From CAIKBL01 sp043734785 (GTDB lineage: Bacteria > Pseudomonadota > Gammaproteobacteria > Ga0077536): a stretch of DNA of 37,193 bases. This document shows, one piece after another, positions 7,369-13,868 of the stretch; the stretch's first letter is position 1; the number at the start of each line of letters is the position of its first letter. A model generated the notes under the pieces. It worked only from the letters and a program-made list of their open reading frames with translations, had not been told where the DNA came from and searched no databases. The stretch covers positions 1 to 37,193 of the forward strand of contig JAYTEX010000066.1 in the NCBI GenBank assembly GCA_043734785.1, written 5' to 3'. A program made the position numbers and the translations under genes.

Positions 7369-9672
7369 ATGAGCGTCACTAGCATGGCCACGGTCTCCCG
7401 TCTTGTCCCCCCTCGCGCGGCCCAGTTGCTGGGCGAATGCCATAAAGTGGTGAGCGAACGGCTGAGCGATCTACTCAAGGTGCTGCTCGATAAGACCGAC
7501 GATACCTTTTTCGAGCTCGCGAATAAGGCCGACTCCTCGTGCCGTCAGCAACTCTATTTTGATGCCATGCGCGAATTGCGCTTAAAGCGGCCGCGGCTCG
7601 AGGTTAATTTGTTCGATGGCCTGAAAGCCGACTTCGATGCCTGCTTTTGTGCGGTGGCGCCGCGGGCGCGCGTGCGATCGAATGATGATTTTGGTTCTGA
7701 ATTGACCTTGGTGGCGGCGGATGACGTAGAAGAATCTCTCGCCGCGACAAATTTCGTAGAAAGCATCAAATCCCGCTGCAAACAGGAATTATTTGGCTTG
7801 CACCAACGGATCGGCCATTTATTGAATGATCCTCAATTGGCCGAGATGGGTAATCCGTTCGGTCCAGACGCACTGGGCAAGGCCTTGCGCGCCATGTGTC
7901 ATCTCCTCGACGCAAATGTCGAAGCGCGCCTCACGCTGCTTAAGCTCAGCGATCGCTGTCTAGGCCCCGGACTTTACGAGTTGTACCGTGGGCTAAATGA
8001 GTTTCTGATTCGTGAAGGCGTACTACCGCGTTTAGCACACACTTTTACACGCGCCGGCCAGTCGCGCACCCGGGTGATCATCGAAACCGATAACGGCACG
8101 ACAGAGGCGATCGGGCACGATATATTCTCCACCCTCGAGCAATTAATGCGTCCGGGACTGCCTGGTTCTGGCCACGGGCGCAGCGCTGGCAGCAAGCGAG
8201 CCGCGCTTGGAAACGGCGGAATGTCCGAGGTCCCAGTGCCGAGCGGCGCACCGCAATCCACGGCGAGATTTCTGACCAATCTGACCGAGCTTCAACACGG
8301 ACAGGTTTCTGGTCAGTTCGCCAATCTCGATCCTGATATGTCACCGGTTGGTATGGTGAATGTGCTGCGCACCTTGCGTGATAGCGGTGCGATAGGTGAA
8401 CTCAACCAGACCGACAACTTGACGCTCGATATCGTCGCTCTGTTGTTCGACTACATCCTGGACGATCCCAGTATTCCCGATCGCATCAAAGCGCTGATCG
8501 GTCGCTTGCAGATCCCGATGTTGAAAGTGGCCCTGCTCGATAAGGCGTTATTTTCCAGAAAAACCCACCCTGCACGTCAACTGCTGGATGCGCTTGCGGC
8601 GGCCGCGATAGGTTGGAGCGAAGGCTCCCAGCAGAGTGATGCGTTCTACGAGAAAATCCAATACGTGGTCTACCGGGTGGTTGAGGAATTCGATAAGGAC
8701 ATGGGATTGTTCTCCCAGCTTCTCGCCGAGCTCAACGGATTTCTGGCGGAAGACGAACGTCATTCGGAGCAACAGGTCGAACGATCCGCCAAATCCCTGC
8801 GTACGAAGGAGCGCATTGTGCTCGCTAAGCTGGCGGTCGACGAGGCGGTGAAATCGCGCCTCGTAGCCCCCGGCACGCGAGAATTCATCCTGCAGTTCGT
8901 GCGCGACTACTGGCGCCAGCAACTGATCGTGACCTATATCGAACAAGGCCCGACCAGTGAGGCCTGGACGCAGCAACTGATCGTGATCGATGATCTGGTG
9001 TGGTCGGTACAAACGAAAACAACGCCTGACGAAAAGCGAGAATTGACCAAGCGTCTGCCGCGACTCGTGAAAGCCCTGAAAGCGGGGATGAGGGAGCTCG
9101 AGATCGAGCCGAAAGTCTGCTCTCAGTTCCTGACCATGCTCGCGAGCGTGCACGTGGTGTCGGTCAAAAATGTAGAAGAGGCCTCGCTGGCAGAACGCCG
9201 TATTACCCACCGCGAGGTGGCCGTGGAGGCGCACGCGGCGGCACCCAGTGAGGAGGTGTTCGTCAAGAAAGCTTTGGATCGCTTGTTCGCGCGCAATTCG
9301 GTGGGGGCTACCGGGCTCGACTTCGATTTCGCCGCGCTCGAAGCCGAAGTAGCCGCCGAACCTGTCCCCGATGTGCCGGTACCAGAGGATGAGTTTCTGG
9401 AAAGCGTGATGGAACTTGACCTTGGCGACTGGTTGGAATTCACGCTCCCCGATAAAACCGTGGTGCGCTCTCGATTTACCTGGATCAGTCCCGCCACCGG
9501 ACGATACCTCTTCACCGACCGGCAAGGCCGCAAAGCCTTCGACTTTCCCCTCAGCGTGCTCTGTGACCGATTCCGCGCGGATGAAGTGGTCCGCATTGCC
9601 GCCCAGCCTGATCCACTGTTCGAACGGGCCATCGGCGAATTGATGGAACGCCTCGAGCGTCAGGTCGCCTAA
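7369..9672 (+). CDS. DUF1631 family protein
   Basis: A 767-residue, mostly helical, soluble protein with no signal peptide. The opening segment (RAAQLLGECHKVVSERLSDL, residues about 18-37) and the C-terminal block (LDLGDWLEF, then RFTWISPATGRYLFTDRQG near residues 706-724) match the DUF1631 family of beta- and gammaproteobacteria. The C-terminal block has the look of a small beta-barrel that in many relatives ends the protein; a PilZ-like role is possible but I see no clear c-di-GMP-binding RxxxR motif. ATG 7369 was taken; ATG 7384 is a nearby alternative. It follows a cyclic-di-GMP enzyme on the same strand with a 251-bp gap, so it probably has its own promoter. Molecular function unknown. 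Confidence 0.8.
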   Translation: MSVTSMATVSRLVPPRAAQLLGECHKVVSERLSDLLKVLLDKTDDTFFELANKADSSCRQQLYFDAMRELRLKRPRLEVNLFDGLKADFDACFCAVAPRARVRSNDDFGSELTLVAADDVEESLAATNFVESIKSRCKQELFGLHQRIGHLLNDPQLAEMGNPFGPDALGKALRAMCHLLDANVEARLTLLKLSDRCLGPGLYELYRGLNEFLIREGVLPRLAHTFTRAGQSRTRVIIETDNGTTEAIGHDIFSTLEQLMRPGLPGSGHGRSAGSKRAALGNGGMSEVPVPSGAPQSTARFLTNLTELQHGQVSGQFANLDPDMSPVGMVNVLRTLRDSGAIGELNQTDNLTLDIVALLFDYILDDPSIPDRIKALIGRLQIPMLKVALLDKALFSRKTHPARQLLDALAAAAIGWSEGSQQSDAFYEKIQYVVYRVVEEFDKDMGLFSQLLAELNGFLAEDERHSEQQVERSAKSLRTKERIVLAKLAVDEAVKSRLVAPGTREFILQFVRDYWRQQLIVTYIEQGPTSEAWTQQLIVIDDLVWSVQTKTTPDEKRELTKRLPRLVKALKAGMRELEIEPKVCSQFLTMLASVHVVSVKNVEEASLAERRITHREVAVEAHAAAPSEEVFVKKALDRLFARNSVGATGLDFDFAALEAEVAAEPVPDVPVPEDEFLESVMELDLGDWLEFTLPDKTVVRSRFTWISPATGRYLFTDRQGRKAFDFPLSVLCDRFRADEVVRIAAQPDPLFERAIGELMERLERQVA

Positions 9673-9713
9673 ACAGAGGCCGTCGGCTACCCCTATCCGT
9701 TTCAGTCCAGCCC

Positions 9714-9728
9714 TGGCGGAGTCATTGC
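9714..9728 (+). promoter_or_regulatory. sigma-54-like -24/-12 element
   Basis: TGGC (9714-9717), seven bases, then TTGC (9725-9728). This gives GG and GC dinucleotides separated by ten bases, the invariant sigma-54 spacing. The inner positions match the consensus poorly and the site is about 455 bases before the next start codon. Some PEP-CTERM genes are known to depend on RpoN with PrsK/PrsR, which makes it worth recording. Confidence 0.25.
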
Positions 9729-9898
9729 CCGCATCATTATTTCTGCGTTTAAGCGCATCCAAAACAATTGGTTATAAATTAACTCGGGGCTCTAGCACCC
9801 GCTTTTGACACGCGCTCCCAGCCGCTCGATGACCTGCGCACGTTCTTCGGCTCGCGGCAAACGCCGAGTCGTTTCCGGGGCCCGGAATGATCATGCTA

Positions 9899-9916
9899 CG
9901 GTCACGTTACTGTCAT
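9899..9916 (+). promoter_or_regulatory. Pho-box-like direct repeat
   Basis: The site reads CGGTCAC-GTTA-CTGTCAT, two seven-base repeats separated by four bases. This is the PhoB box layout, and the second half matches CTGTCAT exactly while the first matches at five of seven. It lies about 270 bases ahead of the VPLPA-CTERM start. No pho genes are in the window. Confidence 0.35.
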
Positions 9917-10183
9917 GCGTTTGCAATCTGCACGCGCTAACCTTGCAAGGTCACAAAAAGTGGTGAATTACCGTGACCATCGGCACCTCCGGATATTTTC
10001 GGTCATATTCCACGAAACCAAGATTACGGTCTTTCACAATTGAGCGGACTTCCGTCACAATCCGCGCCAAGCCACGCGGAGGCTCATGACCGAATCGGTA
10101 AGGAAGCTAGCCGGCACAAGCTCTCATTCATGTGAATACGTGGCAGCAGACAACTTAGAAAATTTCAAGGAAGGATTCAAGCT

Positions 10184-10876
10184 ATGAAAAAGATCACTTT
10201 TGCACGCGCTGCACTGGCAGGCGCCGTGATGATGGGTGCAGCTACGGCAGCAAACGCGGTCACCTTGGAAGGTGCCACGATGTGGTTCTCGTTCGACGAG
10301 ACATCGCTGGACTCACTCTGGGGTGGTTTTTCGGTGGCTGGCGACAAGCTTTCGTTTGATCCCACGGAATTCACGCTCAGCAGCGCTGACAACGGGTTTG
10401 GTCTCCTCGAGCGCCAGACGCCGACAATAACGATTACCGCAAAGGACGGCTTCCATCTCACCACGATCGGTTTAAACGAGAAAGGCGACTATCTCATCAA
10501 GGCATTTGGAACGGTGCCGCTTCACGAAGTGCGCGCACAAGGACAGTTTTACGTTGACGGCACGCCAACTGAGCTCGATTCGGGTCTTTTTAGCACCCCG
10601 GCTACCAAGAGCACCCCATGGGACATCGCTGTCAGCGAGAGCTTAAACGACGTTGCGTTAACGAACGTGAAACTCCAGAACCTGCTCACTGCAGACCTAT
10701 TTGCCGTCAATAACGGCAGCCAGAGCATCGGGCTTGTCTTCATCACGAAGAAAATAGTTGAAGTCTGGGCGATATCCGAAGCGGCGACAGTGGTGCCACT
10801 TCCGCCAGCCGCCTGGATGTTAGGCTCCGCCCTGGTTGGCTTGGTCGCTGTGGGCCGTCGTAAGCTCGGCGTCTAG
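10184..10876 (+). CDS. secreted VPLPA-CTERM (exosortase substrate) protein
   Basis: A 230-residue protein with a clear signal peptide (MKK start, hydrophobic core, predicted cleavage after ATAANA at about residue 25) and a C-terminal sorting signal. The signal begins at residue 204 with VPLPPAAW, continues as a hydrophobic helix and ends with GRRK. This is the VPLPA subclass of PEP-CTERM signals that exosortases recognise. The middle part has no family I recognise and is poor in Cys. An AGGAAGG element about 9 bases upstream supports ATG 10184. The gene stands alone between a long regulatory region and a terminator hairpin, and its base composition looks more AT-rich than its neighbours. No exosortase is in the window. 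Such proteins are usually cell-surface or biofilm-matrix components. Confidence 0.88.
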   Translation: MKKITFARAALAGAVMMGAATAANAVTLEGATMWFSFDETSLDSLWGGFSVAGDKLSFDPTEFTLSSADNGFGLLERQTPTITITAKDGFHLTTIGLNEKGDYLIKAFGTVPLHEVRAQGQFYVDGTPTELDSGLFSTPATKSTPWDIAVSESLNDVALTNVKLQNLLTADLFAVNNGSQSIGLVFITKKIVEVWAISEAATVVPLPPAAWMLGSALVGLVAVGRRKLGV

Positions 10877-10903
10877 GGCGACCTGATCTTTCATTTCTGC
10901 CGT

Positions 10904-10929
10904 AATGCCGAGGGCTAGCCCCCGGCATT
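10904..10929 (+). terminator. terminator-like hairpin after the VPLPA-CTERM gene
   Basis: AATGCCG (10904-10910) pairs with CGGCATT (10923-10929), with an A/C mismatch, then GGGC pairs with GCCC around a two-base centre. The long stem lies 28 bases after the stop codon. The downstream T-run is weak (TCCGTTT), so termination strength is uncertain. Confidence 0.6.
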
Positions 10930-10949
10930 TCCGTTTATGAGGTTTGGCG

Positions 10950-10955
10950 TATAGT
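10950..10955 (+). promoter_or_regulatory. possible -10 element for mlaFED
   Basis: TATAGT lies about 40 bases ahead of the mlaF start and just after the preceding terminator hairpin. No good -35 hexamer is seen at the expected distance, so this is a weak call supported mainly by position. Confidence 0.25.
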
Positions 10956-10993
10956 CCGAACCACTTCGTTGACTACCGCGGGTCAATTCCTCA

Positions 10994-11809
10994 GTGCCGC
11001 ACTCTGTTCGCTCAGCGCCCTCTCCGCTAGTCTCGGTCGAAGACCTGCGTGGCGCAGTCGGCGGCCGCACACTTTTTGAACAACTCACGTTCGATGTCCA
11101 CGCCGGTGAAATTTTCGCGATCATCGGTCGTAGCGGCGGCGGAAAATCGAGCTTGTTACGGCATCTGGCCGGCCTGACTCCTCCCACCGCCGGGCGTATT
11201 CGTATTCTGGGGACCGACCTCGCAACGGCCACGCGCGCCGAACTCATCGCGATGCGGAAACGCGTAGGCGTCGCCTTCCAGAGCGGCGCCCTGCTCAATT
11301 CGCTGACCGTGCGCGAGAATATCGAACTCCCGCTGCGCTACCACACGCACCTCGATCCGGCGACGGTGCGAATCATGGTGCACCTGAAACTCGAGCTACT
11401 GAACCTGTCTGGCATCGATCATTTGCTGCCGGCACAACTCTCCGGTGGCATGTTGAAACGCGTCAGCCTCGCGCGCGCGGTCATCATGGATCCCGAACTC
11501 GTCCTACTCGACGAACCCACTTCGGGCCTCGATCCGATCAACGCGGCGGAGCTCGATACGCTGCTCGTCAAACTGCGCGATACCCTCAAACTCACCGTGG
11601 TGTTTGTCTCCCATGCAGTCGACTCGGCGCTCAGGATCGCCAATCGGGTGCTGGTGCTGGACGGCGGTCGCATGGTCGCGCTCGGCAGCCCGCAGGAAAT
11701 CCGCGCGCATCCAGCCCCAGAAGTCCAGGCGCTGCTTGGCCGCATGGCCTTATGGCCGCCACCGGATGCGGATGAATATGTCTCGCGGCTGACGGCCAGC
11801 GAGGATTGA
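10994..11809 (+). CDS. mlaF: MlaF, ABC transporter ATPase of phospholipid transport
   Basis: A 271-residue ATPase that powers the MlaFEDB complex in the inner membrane, which moves phospholipids between the periplasmic carrier MlaC and the membrane. It has Walker A GRSGGGKSS (residues 45-53), the Q-loop in AFQSGAL, signature LSGGM (149-153), Walker B LVLLDEP (169-175) and the switch histidine in VVFVSHAVD. The FQSGALLNSLTVREN segment is typical of MlaF. The start is GTG 10994, because no ATG lies before the conserved N-terminal strand and the length fits the family (about 270). No strong Shine-Dalgarno element is visible. It overlaps or abuts mlaE and leads the mlaFED unit. Confidence 0.95.
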   Translation: MPHSVRSAPSPLVSVEDLRGAVGGRTLFEQLTFDVHAGEIFAIIGRSGGGKSSLLRHLAGLTPPTAGRIRILGTDLATATRAELIAMRKRVGVAFQSGALLNSLTVRENIELPLRYHTHLDPATVRIMVHLKLELLNLSGIDHLLPAQLSGGMLKRVSLARAVIMDPELVLLDEPTSGLDPINAAELDTLLVKLRDTLKLTVVFVSHAVDSALRIANRVLVLDGGRMVALGSPQEIRAHPAPEVQALLGRMALWPPPDADEYVSRLTASED

Positions 11810-11811
11810 GT

Positions 11812-12582
11812 TTGCGAATATCTATGCCAGCACATGGCTCTATCCGTTTACTGCGGGCATGGGGCACATACTCGCTGTTTTTGGCGCGAGTCGTTCGCGC
11901 CCTCTTCCGTTCCCCGGGGCAGTTCAGCGCGCTGCTGGTGCAGGTTCACCGAATTGGCGTTCGCTCGCTGCCGGTCATCGCCGTCGCCGGTGTGTTTACA
12001 GGCATGGTCATCGCCGTACAGTTTTTCGATACCTTGGTGCGCTTCGGGTCGCGCGGCCTGCTGGGTACAGCCGTCGGCTTGAGCCTGATCCGCGAACTGG
12101 GTCCGGTGCTGACCGCCTTGATCGCGATTGGTCGCGCGGGCTCCGCGAGCTGTGCGGAGATGGCGATCATGCGTAGCGATCAACAGATCGATGCGATCGA
12201 ATGTATGGCGATCGATCCGCATGCGTACCTGCTCGCACCTCGGCTACTCGCGTTTCTGATCGCGCTGCCGCTCTTGACGGCCATCTTCGAGGTGTTCGGA
12301 ATCTGCGGCGGGGTGGCGGTCGCCTGGTCGAGTTTCAGCGAAAGTCCCGATCAATTTCTCGGGAATATGGCCGATGGCGTGGTAACGCGCGACGTCGTGA
12401 TGAGTGGGATTAAATCGCTCGTTTTCGGATTACTGATCGGCTGGTTATGCCTGGGCACGGGTTATCTGAGCGCAGGTCATAACGGTGCTGAAGGGGTGAG
12501 TCATACCACCACCAATGCCGTGGTGATAGCATCCCTGGCAGTATTGTTCATGGACTATGTGCTTAGTGCATTACTGCTGTAA
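11812..12582 (+). CDS. mlaE: MlaE, permease of phospholipid transport
   Basis: A 256-residue integral membrane protein of the MlaE/Ttg2B family with about five membrane segments. It has the conserved block around SLIRELGPVLTALIAIGRAG and the following SCAEMAIM, and the later VFGICGG segment. It forms the membrane dimer energised by MlaF. The start is uncertain. TTG 11812 has GAGG (11801-11804) at seven bases; TTG 11806 overlaps the mlaF stop (TTGA), and ATG 11824 gives a 252-residue form close to the usual length. The three-gene order mlaF-mlaE-mlaD is the standard one, but the next expected gene, mlaC, is on the other strand. Confidence 0.93.
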   Translation: MRISMPAHGSIRLLRAWGTYSLFLARVVRALFRSPGQFSALLVQVHRIGVRSLPVIAVAGVFTGMVIAVQFFDTLVRFGSRGLLGTAVGLSLIRELGPVLTALIAIGRAGSASCAEMAIMRSDQQIDAIECMAIDPHAYLLAPRLLAFLIALPLLTAIFEVFGICGGVAVAWSSFSESPDQFLGNMADGVVTRDVVMSGIKSLVFGLLIGWLCLGTGYLSAGHNGAEGVSHTTTNAVVIASLAVLFMDYVLSALLL

Positions 12583-12603
12583 CTGTCCGCCGCGCGCCAG
12601 ATC

Positions 12604-13080
12604 ATGCAACGACCAGTGACCGAACTCAGCGTGGGGGCATTTGTACTGCTAGGCTTGGCCTGCCTCGCCTACCTGTCTGTGCAACTTGGCGATTTTGAGC
12701 TCGGCCAAAATGACCCATTGCGGATCACGGCGCGCTTTACCTCTGCCTCCGGCTTGCGCACGGGTGCCTATGTGGAAGTGGGTGGCGTGCGCTCGGGGGC
12801 GGTGCGCAGGATTACGCTTGATCCGGAGACCTATGAAGCCGTGGTTGAAATGCACCTCGATCCCGAGGTCCGTCTGCAAACCGATACGATCGCCTCGATC
12901 CGAACTGCGGGACTTATAGGGGACAAGTTCATCAAACTCGCACCGGGCGGCGGCGACGAGATCATCGCTTCGGGCGGAGAAATTACCGAGACCGAGCCGT
13001 CGATCAGCCTCGAAGAACTGATTAGCAAATACATATTCGAGGGGCAAACGAAGGGTACCGGACAGACACCGCTAGAATGA
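12604..13080 (+). CDS. mlaD: MlaD, MCE-domain substrate-binding subunit
   Basis: A 158-residue protein with one N-terminal membrane segment (residues about 8-26) and a single MCE domain (about 38-115), recognisable from LRTGAYVEVGGVRSGAVRRI and the later IRTAGLIGDKFIKL. Six copies are expected to form a ring on the periplasmic face of MlaE through which lipid passes. The length is normal for MlaD. It starts 21 bases after mlaE and is the last plus-strand mla gene; mlaC faces it from the minus strand 130 bases away. Confidence 0.95.
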   Translation: MQRPVTELSVGAFVLLGLACLAYLSVQLGDFELGQNDPLRITARFTSASGLRTGAYVEVGGVRSGAVRRITLDPETYEAVVEMHLDPEVRLQTDTIASIRTAGLIGDKFIKLAPGGGDEIIASGGEITETEPSISLEELISKYIFEGQTKGTGQTPLE

Positions 13081-13088
13081 TCCACTGT

Positions 13089-13103
13089 CGCAAGAGGCTT
13101 GCG
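13089..13103 (+). other. small hairpin between convergent mlaD and mlaC
   Basis: CGCAAG (13089-13094) and CTTGCG (13098-13103) form a six-base stem with a three-base loop just after the mlaD stop. There is no T-run, so a terminator role is only possible. Confidence 0.3.
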
Positions 13104-13150
13104 GCGCAGTTCTCGGCGCGAGCGCAGTCATCGAGCGCGGCCACACCCCG

Positions 13151-13180
13151 TCATTCCCAGACCCGCACTTATCTGGAATC
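13151..13180. repeat. REP-like TCATTCC / GGAATC inverted repeat, copy 1
   Basis: TCATTCCCAGA (13151-13161) is followed after ten bases by TCTGGAATC (13172-13180), pairing apart from one bulged C. It lies between the convergent ends of mlaD and mlaC. A similar element is at 18572-18606, also between convergent genes. This pattern is typical of dispersed extragenic palindromes in proteobacteria. Confidence 0.45.
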
Positions 13181-13210
13181 CATCCTCGATTTAGGGGCTA
13201 GCGGCCGGCT

Positions 13211-13840
13211 TTATCCGCCGACGGTCGGCACGGCCCCACCGTGAGTCGCTTTGTAGTTCGTGATGCGTCCTTCGAGATCCTTCAATAAGCCGTCCATGCC
13301 CTGCGATTTGACGATGGCATCGAAGGTGTTGCGATAATTGTTGACCAAGCTCACGCCTTCGATCACGACATCGTAGGCGAACCACTCGCCGTCATTGTTC
13401 TTGAGCTTGTAGTTGACTGGAATGCGATTCGCATCGGTCACGATAAAAGTCTCGACGACCGCGCGGTCCCCCTTGATGGTTTCTTTAGCGTAATCGATGC
13501 GCTGATTGGTGTAGGACTCGATCCTCGTGCGGTAGGTGTCTTCAAGGTATTGTGAGAAAAACTCCACGAACTGCCGCTTCTCTTCCTTGGTCGCCGCCTG
13601 CCAGTTGGTGGCGAGTACGCTTTGCGACATGCTTCGAAAGTCGAAACGGGCGTCGATGGTTTGTCCGATTTGGGTCCAGGTTTCCTCGCGGGTAGTCGCC
13701 TTACTTTGCAGAATAGAGATGATCTTCTCGACCGTCTCGCGTACCGTCCTGGTCGGTCCTGTGTTGGCTAATGCCTGCGCGACAAATCCGAACATCAGAA
13801 CTATCGCGCCCCATTGTCGCCATGAGAGATGCTTGTGCAT
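13211..13840 (-). CDS. mlaC: MlaC, periplasmic phospholipid carrier
   Basis: A 209-residue protein with a signal peptide (residues 1-25, cleavage expected after AQALA) and the MlaC/Ttg2D fold, recognised from ARFDFRSMSQSVLATNWQAA, the QFVEFFSQYLEDTY segment and IEGVSLVNNYR near the end. It shuttles phospholipid between the outer-membrane MlaA complex and MlaFED. In most genomes it is the fourth gene of the mla operon. Here it is on the opposite strand, convergent with mlaD, and 28 bases downstream of ileS, with which it is probably co-transcribed. No mlaB (STAS) gene follows in the window. Confidence 0.95.
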   Translation of the reverse strand: MHKHLSWRQWGAIVLMFGFVAQALANTGPTRTVRETVEKIISILQSKATTREETWTQIGQTIDARFDFRSMSQSVLATNWQAATKEEKRQFVEFFSQYLEDTYRTRIESYTNQRIDYAKETIKGDRAVVETFIVTDANRIPVNYKLKNNDGEWFAYDVVIEGVSLVNNYRNTFDAIVKSQGMDGLLKDLEGRITNYKATHGGAVPTVGG

Positions 13841-13868
13841 GGTGTGTTCGATGTCCTTGTCTCGGTTG

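Larger units (their letters stand above)
9673..10183. other. 511-bp non-coding region upstream of the VPLPA-CTERM gene
   Basis: No convincing gene is present. Six copies of the pentamer GGTCA or its complement TGACC lie at 9830-9834, 9900-9904, 9949-9953, 9974-9978, 10001-10005 and 10087-10091. Two of them, at 9949-9954 and 9973-9978, form an inverted repeat GGTCAC-N18-GTGACC, next to a perfect CCTTGCAAGG palindrome (9941-9950). A Pho-box-like direct repeat sits at 9899-9916, and a sigma-54-like TGGC-N7-TTGC at 9714-9728. An AT-rich patch is seen at 9768-9782. The length and density of sites suggest a complex regulatory region for the gene that follows. Confidence 0.5.

Noticed and set aside
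8548..9762. 404-codon open frame on the minus strand antisense to the DUF1631 gene
   Set aside because: The plus-strand protein carries family motifs across the same bases; the antisense product shows none and is a codon-bias shadow.
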